Positions 35,901-45,012 of a stretch of 64,000 nucleotides of DNA are shown one piece after another. Below the pieces are notes generated by a model. The model made no database searches. It had not been told where the DNA came from and saw only the letters and a program-made list of their open reading frames with translations. The stretch covers positions 186,001-250,000 of the forward strand of contig NZ_JAIWPU010000005.1 in assembly GCF_021191705.1 (NCBI RefSeq), written 5' to 3'. Source of the stretch: Proluteimonas flavola. GTDB lineage: Bacteria; Pseudomonadota; Gammaproteobacteria; Xanthomonadales; Xanthomonadaceae. Both the position numbers and the translations under genes were made by a program. Numbering within the stretch: the stretch's first letter is position 1; each line of letters opens with the position of its first letter.

Positions 35901-38900
35901 GCATGGCTCGGCCGCGCGCCGCCGCAGCGCAGCGCGCAGCTGTCGAACGTCCAGCTGGATTTCCTCGGTCGTCTGGCGCGGCGCACCTGGGCGTTCTTCG
36001 AGGTCAACATCCGCGAAGAAGACCACTGGCTGCCGCCGGACAACATCCAGGAGCATCCATCGCTGGTCGTCGCGCGGCGCACCTCGCCGACCAACATCGG
36101 CCTGTCGCTGCTGGCGAATCTGGCGGCGTGGGACTTCGGCTACCTGCAGACCGCCGCGGTGATGCAGCGCACGCAGCGCGTGTTCGCCACGCTCGATCGC
36201 ATGGAGCGGCATCGCGGCCACTTCTACAACTGGTACGACACCGAAACGCTGGCGCCGCTGCCGCCGCGCTACATCTCCACCGTCGACAGCGGCAACCTCG
36301 CCGGTCATCTGCTGACCCTGCGACAGGGCCTGCTCGGCCTGATCGACGCGCCGGTGCTGGCGCCGCAGACGTTCGCGGGCCTGGCGCACACGCTGGGCGT
36401 GCTCCGCGAGGTGCATGCGCCGCAGGGCGGGGCGGACCCGGCGTGGAATGTCGCGATCGATGCATTCGACTCGCGTCTCGCGATCGCGCTGGCCACGCCG
36501 CCGGACACGCTGCGCGACGCGCTGGCCACGGTCGAGGCACTGGCGGCGCTGGCCTTGCCACTCGCTGCGCTGTCGCCACCGGTCGAGACCTGCGATCCGC
36601 AGGAAGACGCGCCAGCGCACTGGTCGGCGCGCCTGATCGACGCCTGCGAGCACGCCCGCCGGGCCCTGGGTGCATGCCTGCCCGCATCGACCGTCACGAC
36701 CGGCAGCCTGACACCCGAAGACGGCGTGCCCTCGCTGCGCGCGCTGTGCGCGCCGGGTATCGCACCGGACGTGCGCGCCCGGGCCTGCGCGCAGGTCCAC
36801 GAACTGGAGCGTCTCGCCCACGTCGCCGGCCAGTTCTCGCTGATGGAGTACGGCTTTCTCTACGATCCGTTGCGGCACCTGCTGTCGATCGGCTACGACG
36901 TCGACAATCGGCGTCTCGACCAGGGTCATTACGATCTGTTGGCCTCGGAAGCGCGGTTGTGCAGCTTCGTCGCGATCGCGCAGGGCCAGTTGCCGCAGGA
37001 CACGTGGTTCGCGTTGGGCCGGCTGCTGACCGAGGTCGATGGCGACGCGACGCTGCTGTCGTGGAGCGGCTCGATGTTCGAGTACCTGATGCCGCAGCTC
37101 GTGATGCCGAGCTATCCGGACACCTTGCTCGACCAGACCGCGCGACACGCGGTGCAGGCGCAGATCGCCTATGGCCGCCAGCACGACGTGCCCTGGGGCA
37201 TTTCGGAGTCCGGCTACAACACCGTCGATACGCGGATGAACTACCAGTACCGCGCGTTCGGCGTGCCGGGGCTCGGGCTCAAGCGCGGACTCGGCGAGGA
37301 TCTGGTGATCGCGCCTTACGCCACGATGATGGCGCTGATGGTCGCGCCCGAAGCGGCGACGCAGAACCTGCAGCGGCTCGATGCGGCGGGCTTCTCCGGG
37401 CGCTTCGGCCTGTTCGAGGCGATCGACTTCACGCCCTCGCGCCTGCCGCGTGGCCAGACGCATGCAGTGGTCCGCTCTTTCATGGCGCATCACCAGGGCA
37501 TGGGGTTTCTCGCGCTCGATCACCTGCTGCGCGAGCAGCCGATGCAGAAGCGCTTCGTCGCCGATGCCGAGTTCCAGGCCACGCTGCTGCTGCTGCAGGA
37601 ACGCGTGCCGCGTACCGGCGTGTTCCGGCCGCACGAGGTCGAGTCGGTCGGCGGGCGCAGCACCAGTGGCGGCGACGAAACCCGGCTGCGCGTGTTCCGC
37701 ACGCCCGCCACCACGCGGCCCGCCGTGCAGATGCTGTCGAACGGCCGCATGCATGCGCTGCTCACCAGCGCCGGCGGCGGCTATCTGCGCCAGCACGACA
37801 TGGCCGTGGTCCGCTGGCGCGAGGACGGCACGCGCGACCACTGGGGCAGCTTCTGCTATCTGCGCGACGTCGACAACGACGACGTGTGGTCGGCCGCGCA
37901 CCAGCCGACCTGCGTGCCGGTGGAGCATTACGAGGCGATCTTCTCCGACGCCAAGGCCGAGTTCCGCGGCCGCCGGCGCGGCATCGAGACGCATCTGGAA
38001 ATCGCGATTTCGGCCGAGGACGACATCGAACTGCGTCGTTTGCGCCTGGCCAACCGTTCACGCCGGCCGCGCACGATCGAGATCACGACCTATGCCGAAG
38101 TGGTGCTGGCGCCGGCGATCGCCGACGAACTGCATCCTGCCTTCAGCAACCTGTTCGTGCAGACCGAGATCGTGCGCGACAAGCAGGCGTTGCTGTGCAC
38201 GCGTCGTCCGCGCGCGCACGACGAGATTCCGCCGTGGATGTTCCATCTCGTCGCCGCGCACGATGCCGACATCGACGCGATCTCCTACGAGACCGACCGC
38301 GCGCGCTTCGTCGGCCGCGGCCGCACGCCGCGCGATCCGCTGGCGATGCGCCGGAACGGCCCGCTCTCCGATACCGCGGGGTCAGTGCTCGATCCGGTGG
38401 TCGCGATCCGCGTCCGCATCACCCTGGCGCCGGAGCAGACCGCGGTGCTCGATCTGGTCACCGGCGTCGGTGGCGATCGCGACGCATGCGCAGCCCTGCT
38501 CGACAAGTACCGCGACCGGCGGCTGGCCGATCGCGTATTCGATCTCGCCTGGACCCACAGCCAGGTCGTGCGCCGGCAGATCAACGCCACCCAGAGCGAT
38601 GCGCAGCTCTACGAGCGCATCGCGGGTCTGCTGACGTTCGCGCATCCGTTCCTGCGCGCCGACAGCGCCGTGCTGCTGCAGAACCGGCGCGGACAGTCGG
38701 GGCTGTGGGGGCATTCGATCTCCGGCGACCTGCCGATCGTGCTGGTGCAGATCGCGGCCGCGGAGAACATCGAACTCGTGCGGCAGATGGTGCAGGCGCA
38801 CGCGTACTGGCGCCTCAAGGGCCTGCAGGTCGACCTGGTGATCTGGAACGAGGACCAGGTCGGCTACCGGCAGGAACTGCAGGAACAGATCCTCGGGCTC

Positions 38901-41657
38901 GTCTCGGCGGGGCCTGAAGGCAATGTGCTCGATCGCCCGGGCGGCATCTTCGTGCGGCCGGCGCAGCAGATCCCGCAGGAAGACCGCATCCTGATCCAGT
39001 CGGTGGCGCGGGTGATCGTCGGCGACCAGTGCGGCACGCTGGCCGCGCAGGTCGCGCGTCACGTGGCGCCGGCGCGCGACGTACCGATGCTGGTCGCGGA
39101 CGAGGACTCCGCGCGCGGATCCGCGGACGGCATCGACGGCGCAGTCGAAAGCGCCGTTGCCGGCCTCTACGGACTGCCGCCTGCGCGCGGCGATGCCGCG
39201 TACGACGCGGATCCATGGCCGTTCGAGGCCGTCGCCGATGCGCTGCAGTTCGACAACGGCCTCGGTGCGTTCGCCGCCGACGGGCGCGAATACGTGATCG
39301 TCCTCGACGACGGCGAAGTCACGCCGGCGCCGTGGTCGAACGTCATGGCCAATCCGAAGCTCGGCAGCGTAGTCAGCGAAAGCGGGCCGGGCTACACCTG
39401 GTTCGAAAACGCGCACGAGTTCCGCCTGACGCCGTGGCACAACGATCCGGTTTCCGACACCGGCGGCGAAGCGTTCTACCTGCGCGACGAGGACAACGGC
39501 CATGTGTGGTCGCCGATGCCGCTGCCGATGCGTGGCCGTGGCGCCTACCGCACGCGGCATGGCTTCGGCTACAGCGTCTACGAGCATGTCGAGGACGGCA
39601 TTGCCAGCGAACTGTGGATCTACGTCGGCCTGCGCGACGCGGTGAAGTTCTCGGTGCTGAAGCTGCGCAACCTGTCGGGGCGCGCGCGCCGGCTGTCGGC
39701 GACCGGCTATGTCGAATGGGTGCTCGGCGACATCCGGGTGAAGTCGCAGATGCACGTCGTCACCGAGCAGGATCCGGCGACCGGGGTGCTGACCGCGCGC
39801 AATCCCTACAACACCGAGTTCGGCGGGCGGGTGGCGTTCTTCGATGTCGATGGCGACCGCCGCACGTTCACCGCGGATCGCGGCGAGTTCCTCGGCCGCA
39901 ACGGCAGCCTGCGCGATCCCGATGCATTGCGTCGCGCGCGCCTGTCGGGTCGGCTCGGTGCGGGTCTCGATCCCTGTACCGCGATCCAGGTGCAGGTGCA
40001 CCTCGCGCCGGAGCAGGCGACCGAAACCGTGTTCCGGCTCGGTATCGGCGACGACATGCACGCTGCGCTGCAGCTGGCGAAGTCGATGCGCGGCTCGATG
40101 CCCGCCCACGACGCGCTCGACGCCGTGCGCCTGCACTGGCTGCAAACGCTCGGCGCCGTGCGTGTGGAGACGCCGGAGCCGGCGACCGATCTGCTGGTCA
40201 ACGGCTGGCTGCTGTACCAGACGCTGGCCTGCCGTTACGTGGCGCGCAGTGGCTACTACCAGTCCGGCGGTGCGTTCGGCTTCCGCGACCAGCTGCAGGA
40301 CACGATGGCGACCGTGCACGCGATGCCGGCGCTGACCCGCGCGCATCTGCTGCGCAGCGCCGGGCACCAGTTCCCGCAGGGCGACGTGCTGCACTGGTGG
40401 CATCCGCCTGCCGATCGCGGCGTGCGCACGCGCTGCTCCGACGACTATCTGTGGTTGCCGCTCGCGGCCTGCCGCTATCTCGAAGTCACCGGCGACGACA
40501 GCGTGCTCGACGAGCGCGTCGGTTTCATCGAAGGCCGCCTGGTCAATGCCGACGAGGAGTCGTACTACGACCTGCCGGTGACCTCGGGACGCGTGCAGTC
40601 GTTCTACGACCATTGCGTGCTCGCGCTGGAGCGCGGCATGTCGCTGGTCGGCGAACGCGGCCTGCCGCTGATCGGCACCGGCGACTGGAACGACGGCATG
40701 AACCGGGTGGGCGAGGGCGGTCGCGGCGAGAGCGTGTGGCTGGGCTTCTTCCTCTACGACGTGCTGCAGCGCTTCATTCCGGTTGCGACGGCGCGCGGCG
40801 ATGCCACGTTCGCGGCCACCTGCGTGGCGGCGGCGGAACGACTGCAGGCCAATCTCGAAGCCGAGGCCTGGGACGGCGGCTGGTACCGGCGCGCCTGGTT
40901 CGACGACGGCACGCCGATCGGTTCGCAGTCCAGCGACGAATGCCGGATCGACTCGATCTCGCAGAGCTGGTCGGTGCTCTCGGGCGCGGCGGAACCGGCG
41001 CGGGCGCGGCAGGCGATGTCCGCGCTCGACACGCATCTGGTCAAGCGCGAGGCGGGGCTGATCCAACTGCTCGATCCGCCGTTCGACACCACCACGCATG
41101 ACCCGGGCTACATCCGTGGCTATGTGCCCGGTGTGCGCGAGAACGGCGGCCAGTACACGCATGCGGCGGTGTGGACGGCGATGGCCTTCGCCGCGCTCGA
41201 CGACCGCGAGCGTGCATGGGAGCTCGCGCGCATGATCAATCCGGTGCACCACGCCGAGGACCCGGCCGGCACGGCGGTCTACAAGGTCGAGCCCTATGTG
41301 ATGGCGGCCGATGTCTACGGCGTCGCGCCGCATGTCGGCCGCGGCGGCTGGACCTGGTACACCGGTTCGGCGGGCTGGATGTACCGCCTGCTCAGCGAGT
41401 CGCTGCTCGGCCTGCAGCGCCGCGGTGACACGCTGCGCATCGCGCCCTGCATTCCCGATGCCTGGCCGGGCTACCGGATGCAGCTGCGCCACGGCGCGGC
41501 GGTCTACCGCATCGAAGTCACGCGGAGCGACACGAACGCGCCGCGACTCACGCTCGACGGCGAGGTGCAGGCCGACCTGCAGATCACGCTGCACAGCGCC
41601 GACGCCGTGCACGAGGTCGTGCTGGCATGGCCGCGCGCGGGCGGGGTGACCGGCTGA
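32907..41657 (+). CDS. ndvB: Cyclic beta-glucan synthase, NdvB/ChvB-like
   Basis: 2,916 residues. Soluble N-terminal part to about 415, membrane helices near 420-475, then a GT84 glycosyltransferase with TLDTDTRLP (about 640), HDLLEG (about 753) and RRHRWIRGDWQ (about 786); more helices around 830-1010; a glycoamylase-like domain (GISESGYNTVDTRMNYQYRA, about 1430); and two C-terminal GH94 phosphorylase-like regions with the acid DWNDG near 2591. In Rhizobiaceae this architecture makes, cyclises and trims periplasmic cyclic beta-1,2-glucans, using UDP-glucose. Xanthomonas homologues affect biofilm and virulence. AGGA is seven bases before the ATG. Confidence 0.92.
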   Translation: MHAASRMTRRWLRLRRRFGRLPHTVMSADPESEAPLRAQLFSAEQMELHGKALALSHRIHAGRVPDRLLARLSDNAALLEDARTFLSLMVRDDIRITPAGEWLLDNYHLIEEQVRLARRHLPKGYSRELPALSQGASAGLPRVYDLAMEAVAHGDGQVDAVTLSRFVAAYQSVTPLTLGELWAIPIMLRLAVLENLRRMAARVIRDGRDHRRARQWAECLNATAADAPKDVVLVVADMARSQPPATGAFVAELTRGLHGRGAVLSMPLTWIEQWLTDSGLRIEALVHAESQQQAADQVSIGNSIGSLRFLGNMDWREYVETMSLVDAVLRDDPAATYGLMDFGTRDHYRHAVEKIARRTGVSEVHVAHTTVRLAQAHPAEAIEAHVGYFLVDDGLDRTLAALGIERGRKPVRMVPRTVPLPVYLALIAVVVALATTGLLGQSGVQHVPMAPLWLLALLGLLVFSELGIALTNWLATVVVAPKPLPRLDFSHGIPATARTLVVVPCMFGDIATVDALVEGLEVRFLANRDPHLHFALLSDDLDADRQTLPGDAAVRAHAAALIAGLNQRYLADSPAPGGDRFFLFHRPRTWNAGEGRWIGEERKRGKLAALNGVLRGAGTGAFQQIVGRTEVLANVRYVITLDTDTRLPRDAARAFVGTLAHPLNRAVFDPKRKRVTRGYGILQPSVGSSFSGRRISRYARMYGSEPGIDPYTRTVSDVYQDLFGEGSFVGKGIYDIDAFEQALHGRFPDNRILSHDLLEGCHARAGLVSDVRLYEDYPARYAADVKRRHRWIRGDWQLLPWLMPWVPTAHEGRVRNPLSWLSRGKLIDNLRRSLVPAAALVLLVFGWATLAAPLAWTFWLLTVFFAPVLIPALRDLLSKPADMRLDTHLLQVGDATGRGLLRAAVNFACLPYEAMFSLSAIALTLWRTLVSRRHLLQWNPSSEVERSLGSGMAAELRAMWGAPVLALLVGLLVMRTNPAALWVAGPLLALWAVSPLLMAWLGRAPPQRSAQLSNVQLDFLGRLARRTWAFFEVNIREEDHWLPPDNIQEHPSLVVARRTSPTNIGLSLLANLAAWDFGYLQTAAVMQRTQRVFATLDRMERHRGHFYNWYDTETLAPLPPRYISTVDSGNLAGHLLTLRQGLLGLIDAPVLAPQTFAGLAHTLGVLREVHAPQGGADPAWNVAIDAFDSRLAIALATPPDTLRDALATVEALAALALPLAALSPPVETCDPQEDAPAHWSARLIDACEHARRALGACLPASTVTTGSLTPEDGVPSLRALCAPGIAPDVRARACAQVHELERLAHVAGQFSLMEYGFLYDPLRHLLSIGYDVDNRRLDQGHYDLLASEARLCSFVAIAQGQLPQDTWFALGRLLTEVDGDATLLSWSGSMFEYLMPQLVMPSYPDTLLDQTARHAVQAQIAYGRQHDVPWGISESGYNTVDTRMNYQYRAFGVPGLGLKRGLGEDLVIAPYATMMALMVAPEAATQNLQRLDAAGFSGRFGLFEAIDFTPSRLPRGQTHAVVRSFMAHHQGMGFLALDHLLREQPMQKRFVADAEFQATLLLLQERVPRTGVFRPHEVESVGGRSTSGGDETRLRVFRTPATTRPAVQMLSNGRMHALLTSAGGGYLRQHDMAVVRWREDGTRDHWGSFCYLRDVDNDDVWSAAHQPTCVPVEHYEAIFSDAKAEFRGRRRGIETHLEIAISAEDDIELRRLRLANRSRRPRTIEITTYAEVVLAPAIADELHPAFSNLFVQTEIVRDKQALLCTRRPRAHDEIPPWMFHLVAAHDADIDAISYETDRARFVGRGRTPRDPLAMRRNGPLSDTAGSVLDPVVAIRVRITLAPEQTAVLDLVTGVGGDRDACAALLDKYRDRRLADRVFDLAWTHSQVVRRQINATQSDAQLYERIAGLLTFAHPFLRADSAVLLQNRRGQSGLWGHSISGDLPIVLVQIAAAENIELVRQMVQAHAYWRLKGLQVDLVIWNEDQVGYRQELQEQILGLVSAGPEGNVLDRPGGIFVRPAQQIPQEDRILIQSVARVIVGDQCGTLAAQVARHVAPARDVPMLVADEDSARGSADGIDGAVESAVAGLYGLPPARGDAAYDADPWPFEAVADALQFDNGLGAFAADGREYVIVLDDGEVTPAPWSNVMANPKLGSVVSESGPGYTWFENAHEFRLTPWHNDPVSDTGGEAFYLRDEDNGHVWSPMPLPMRGRGAYRTRHGFGYSVYEHVEDGIASELWIYVGLRDAVKFSVLKLRNLSGRARRLSATGYVEWVLGDIRVKSQMHVVTEQDPATGVLTARNPYNTEFGGRVAFFDVDGDRRTFTADRGEFLGRNGSLRDPDALRRARLSGRLGAGLDPCTAIQVQVHLAPEQATETVFRLGIGDDMHAALQLAKSMRGSMPAHDALDAVRLHWLQTLGAVRVETPEPATDLLVNGWLLYQTLACRYVARSGYYQSGGAFGFRDQLQDTMATVHAMPALTRAHLLRSAGHQFPQGDVLHWWHPPADRGVRTRCSDDYLWLPLAACRYLEVTGDDSVLDERVGFIEGRLVNADEESYYDLPVTSGRVQSFYDHCVLALERGMSLVGERGLPLIGTGDWNDGMNRVGEGGRGESVWLGFFLYDVLQRFIPVATARGDATFAATCVAAAERLQANLEAEAWDGGWYRRAWFDDGTPIGSQSSDECRIDSISQSWSVLSGAAEPARARQAMSALDTHLVKREAGLIQLLDPPFDTTTHDPGYIRGYVPGVRENGGQYTHAAVWTAMAFAALDDRERAWELARMINPVHHAEDPAGTAVYKVEPYVMAADVYGVAPHVGRGGWTWYTGSAGWMYRLLSESLLGLQRRGDTLRIAPCIPDAWPGYRMQLRHGAAVYRIEVTRSDTNAPRLTLDGEVQADLQITLHSADAVHEVVLAWPRAGGVTG

Positions 41658-41941
41658 TGGCGCTGCGAATCGAACTGGAAAGCGCGCTCGATGCGCTGGC
41701 CGGAATGTTGCCGGTGTGGCAGGAGAAGCTTCGCGAGCCGGCGGCGTTCTGGCCGCAGTTCGATGCGTTGTCGCGCAAGATCCTCGTCCGTGCACGCGAC
41801 GACATCGAGCGCGCCGCGGTGCGGCAGCGGCTCGAAGCGATGCTGGCCGCCCACGGCCTGGTGCGGCCGCAAAAGACGACGGGGCGGCCTTTGGGGCCGC
41901 CCCGCGTGGGCATCGATCCGCGCGGACCTCAGAAGCGGTAG
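41657..41941 (+). CDS. Small hypothetical protein coupled to ndvB
   Basis: 94 residues. The ATG shares a base with the ndvB stop (TGATG), so it would be translated by coupling. The first 70 residues are helical with regular hydrophobics (LESALDALAGMLPVWQEKLREP) and the end is Pro/Gly/Arg rich. The last codons coincide with the terminator hairpin of the convergent receptor gene and overlap its 3' end by 13 bases, so the C-terminal part may be fortuitous. No family recognised. Confidence 0.5.
   Translation: MALRIELESALDALAGMLPVWQEKLREPAAFWPQFDALSRKILVRARDDIERAAVRQRLEAMLAAHGLVRPQKTTGRPLGPPRVGIDPRGPQKR
41871..41903 (-). terminator. Terminator of the dextrin receptor gene
   Basis: On the minus strand GGGGCGGCC and GGCCGCCCC (41903-41895 and 41889-41881) with a short loop, then GTCGTCTTTT. 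It lies inside the 3' end of the small reading frame on the other strand. Confidence 0.7.
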
Positions 41942-44673
41942 TTCAGGCCCACCAGGTAGGTGCGGCCCCACTCCAGATTCTCGAGCGGCCGGTCGCGCGT
42001 GCCGGCGTAGGTGCGGTAGGCCTCGTTGGTCAGGTTGTTGGCCTGCAGCAGCAGGGTCAGGCCGTCGAACGAAGAGCCTTCGCCGAAGCTGTAGCTGATC
42101 TGCGCGTCGGTGACGTTCTCGCCGACCACGTAGCGCAGCGTGCGCGCACCGTCGAAGTTGCCGATCTCGCCGATGAAGTCCGAACGCCGGCGCTGGCTCA
42201 CGCGGGCCTCGAAACCGTCGCGCTCGAAATACGCCGTCAGGTTGTAGACGCGCCTGGACAGGCCCGGCAGATCGATCGGACCGCTGCCCACGCTGTTGGC
42301 GCTCTCCGGATCGAAGATCTGGATGCTGCTGTCGTTGAAGCTGGCGCTGGCGACGATGCCGAAGCCGCGCAGCGACTCGCTCCACAGATCGAACGGCAGC
42401 GAGGCCGTCAGTTCCAGGCCGCGCAGGGTACCGCCTTCGCCGTTCTGCGGGGCGGTGAAGTTGCCGATGTTCTGCACCGGCGGCGTGCCCGGACGCGGCA
42501 CGTAGCTGGCGACGAAGTCGGAGAAATCGTAGTCGTCGACCGTCTGCGTGTAGATGTAGGTGCGCAGGTCCTTGTAGAAGAACGCGGCGGCCACGTAGGC
42601 GCGGTTGCCGAAGTACTTCTCCCACGACACGTCGAACGCATACGCGCGCCACGGATCGAGCAGCGGATTGCCGCCGGCGCCGCCGGGACGGCCGGTGGTC
42701 TCGTCGACGCCGAATTCCAGCGACGCGCGCAGCTGGTCCACGCGCGGACGCGCGACCTGCTCGGCCAGGCCCACGCGCAGCGTGTGCTCGTTCGGCAGCT
42801 GGAATGCGAGATTCATGCTCGGCAGCACGTCGGTATAGGTCTTGCCCGATTCGAACGGGCGCAAATTGCTGCCGGCCGGCTGCGTCGCATCCCAGTAGCG
42901 CGACGCGGACGACTGGTCGACGTACTGGATCTGCACGCCGACATTGCTGGTGACCCGGGTGTTGCCCCAGTCGGTGCCGAGATTGGCGCGGGCGAAAGCG
43001 GTGGTGATCTTCTCGGTGACCGTCCAGGCCTTGGGAATCAGGTAATCCAGGTCCTCGGTCGGCTCGAAGGTCATGTAGCGCGCGACCGCCGCCGGCACGT
43101 TCCACGCCGGGATGTAGCCGACGCCGGCGAAGCCCAGGTCGACCAGGCCGTACTGCAGGTCGCCGGCGATGGCGGTGTCGCCCTGCGCGCCGAGGTTGAT
43201 GTTGCCCTCGGGCTGGCGCTTCGACTTCTCGCGGTCGGTGTAGTTGAGGCCGAAGTCGAAATCCGACAGCCATGCGATCGAGCCCGGCGCCGGCAGCGTC
43301 AGGCCGATGCGCGCGGCCTTGAGTTCGTCCTCGACCTCGGGCGTCTTGCCGTAGCCCGAACCGTAGATGGTGTTGGTCAGGAACAGCTGCGCGGGATCGG
43401 AATAGTCGAGGCCGGGCGCCAACTGGGTGAACCCGTCGCGGCGGATGTCGAGTTCGATCGTGTCGAGCGACGGATTCGGCAGCCGCTGGGTGTTGTTCTC
43501 CAGGCTGATCTCCGAGCGTTTGGCCTTCGACCAGCTGAGGTCGGTGACGAGCCGCGCGCTTTCGAAGTTGAACTCGTTGCCCCAGCCGACGGCCGAGATC
43601 CGGTCTTCGCGGTGGTTGTACATGCCGCGCACCAGCGGATACACGCCGCTCAGCGTGCCGCCTGCGAAGCTGCCGTTCTCGCTGGTGCGCTCGTCGCTGT
43701 ACACGCACTCGGGGTCGCAGGGGAATGCGCCGTTGTACTGGGTGTTGACCTCGAACTGGTTCGCGGTGTCTTCCTGTTCGGCGCGCGAGTGGAACACGTC
43801 CAGCGTGCTGGTCCACGCGTTCGACGGGCGGAACTGCAAGGTCACCATCACGCCGTCGCGCTTGGTGTAGCCGGTGCGGCGCAGGGCCTTCATGCCGTCG
43901 GTCGCCCAGGTGCCTTCGGCCAGGCCCGGGCGCGCATCGGTCTTCCACGGCTCGTACAGACCGACCTGCTGTTCGTGGATCGGGGTGTCGCTGTGCGCGT
44001 AGCCGATCGAGAAGCCGAAGCGGCGATCGGCGGACTGGCCGATCCAACTGGCGCTGATGCGGTTGCCGTAGGGGTCGGTCTTCGCCGCTTCGCCCAGCGA
44101 GTTGCGCTGGTAGCGGCCATTGAGCGTGATGACCGGCTCGTTGAAGTTCAGCGGCCGCACCGTCTGCATGTCCAGCGTGCCGGACAGGCCCTGGCCGAAC
44201 AGGCCGGCATCGGGCGTCTTGTACACGGTGACGCCGCTGACGAGTTCCGACGGGTACTGGTCGAACTCCACGCTGCGGTTGTCGCCGGTGCTGACCATCT
44301 CGCGGCCGTTGAGCAGCGTGGTCGCGAAGTCGGGCGACAGGCCGCGCACGCTGATCACCTGCGCGCGGCCGGCGACGCGCTGCGCCGACAGGCCGGGCAG
44401 GCGCGCGATCGATTCGGCGATGCTGACGTCGGGCAGTTTGCCGATGTCCTCGGCCGAGACCGCTTCGACGATCGAGGTGGCATCGCGCTTGATCGAGATC
44501 GCGCTTTCGATGCCGCGACGGATGCCGATGACCTTGACCGCGTCGAGTTCGGTGGCCTCGTCCGCGGTGGCGGCATTCGAGGGACTGGTGGTCTGTGCGT
44601 GCGCGCCAGCGGCGAGCATCAGCAGTGCCGACGACAGCGCGGCACTGAGCAGGTTGCGATCGAGCTTCGACAT
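41929..44673 (-). CDS. TonB-dependent receptor, maltodextrin type
   Basis: 914 residues. Signal peptide ending at AGAHAQ, a TonB-box-like stretch near LDAVKVIGI, the plug (EDIGKLPDVSIAESIARLPGL, typical of the Caulobacter/Xanthomonas sugar receptors such as MalA) and a barrel ending GLNYRF with terminal Phe. The ATG at 44673 has GGGAGGGGAG directly upstream. Neighbouring alpha-glucosidase, MFS sugar carrier, amylase and LacI make maltodextrin uptake across the outer membrane the likely role. A palindrome shared with the MFS gene lies 128 bases before the start. Confidence 0.9.
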   Translation of the reverse strand: MSKLDRNLLSAALSSALLMLAAGAHAQTTSPSNAATADEATELDAVKVIGIRRGIESAISIKRDATSIVEAVSAEDIGKLPDVSIAESIARLPGLSAQRVAGRAQVISVRGLSPDFATTLLNGREMVSTGDNRSVEFDQYPSELVSGVTVYKTPDAGLFGQGLSGTLDMQTVRPLNFNEPVITLNGRYQRNSLGEAAKTDPYGNRISASWIGQSADRRFGFSIGYAHSDTPIHEQQVGLYEPWKTDARPGLAEGTWATDGMKALRRTGYTKRDGVMVTLQFRPSNAWTSTLDVFHSRAEQEDTANQFEVNTQYNGAFPCDPECVYSDERTSENGSFAGGTLSGVYPLVRGMYNHREDRISAVGWGNEFNFESARLVTDLSWSKAKRSEISLENNTQRLPNPSLDTIELDIRRDGFTQLAPGLDYSDPAQLFLTNTIYGSGYGKTPEVEDELKAARIGLTLPAPGSIAWLSDFDFGLNYTDREKSKRQPEGNINLGAQGDTAIAGDLQYGLVDLGFAGVGYIPAWNVPAAVARYMTFEPTEDLDYLIPKAWTVTEKITTAFARANLGTDWGNTRVTSNVGVQIQYVDQSSASRYWDATQPAGSNLRPFESGKTYTDVLPSMNLAFQLPNEHTLRVGLAEQVARPRVDQLRASLEFGVDETTGRPGGAGGNPLLDPWRAYAFDVSWEKYFGNRAYVAAAFFYKDLRTYIYTQTVDDYDFSDFVASYVPRPGTPPVQNIGNFTAPQNGEGGTLRGLELTASLPFDLWSESLRGFGIVASASFNDSSIQIFDPESANSVGSGPIDLPGLSRRVYNLTAYFERDGFEARVSQRRRSDFIGEIGNFDGARTLRYVVGENVTDAQISYSFGEGSSFDGLTLLLQANNLTNEAYRTYAGTRDRPLENLEWGRTYLVGLNYRF

Positions 44674-44800
44674 CTCCCCTCCCAAGGGTGTCCAGCGGAC
44701 AGCAGTCATTCTTCTTTTGTGCCGTCTACGACCGCCGTCAGGCGGGGCGTGGATCGGTTCGCGGCCATGGTAGTCGCGAGTCCGGAGGCCGGACGCGCGC

Positions 44801-44814
44801 TGCATACGTATTCA
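44801..44814 (-). promoter_or_regulatory. Putative LacI operator, receptor gene
   Basis: TGCATACGTATTCA, a near-perfect palindrome around a central CG, in the 339-base gap between the receptor gene and the MpaB-like gene. The same 14 bases occur inverted before the MFS gene. In both places TACCAT follows after 27-28 bases in the direction of transcription (here at 44772-44767). No other gene is seen in this gap. Confidence 0.75.
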
Positions 44815-45012
44815 TTGCGTCGCGATCGCAGCGATGTCGTCGCAGGTCGTGCTGCCGCGCGCCGGTCAGCCTGTCGGTGTCCGTGGAACCGGTTTCGTCG
44901 CTTCGCGCCCGTGTCCACGCACGCATTCGTTCTTCGGCAGACCGGTGCCGTGCGCAGAGATCTCACATGGTCGACGACCGGCCCGTCGCATCGCCTCGGC
45001 TAGCATCGATGC

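Noticed and set aside
32750-41795. Very long open frames on both strands opposite or overlapping the glucan synthase (for example minus 32868-37994 and 38382-41795)
   Set aside because: They are Arg/His/Ala-rich mirror frames of a high-GC gene without domains or starts; the plus frame has clear GT84 and GH94 motifs.
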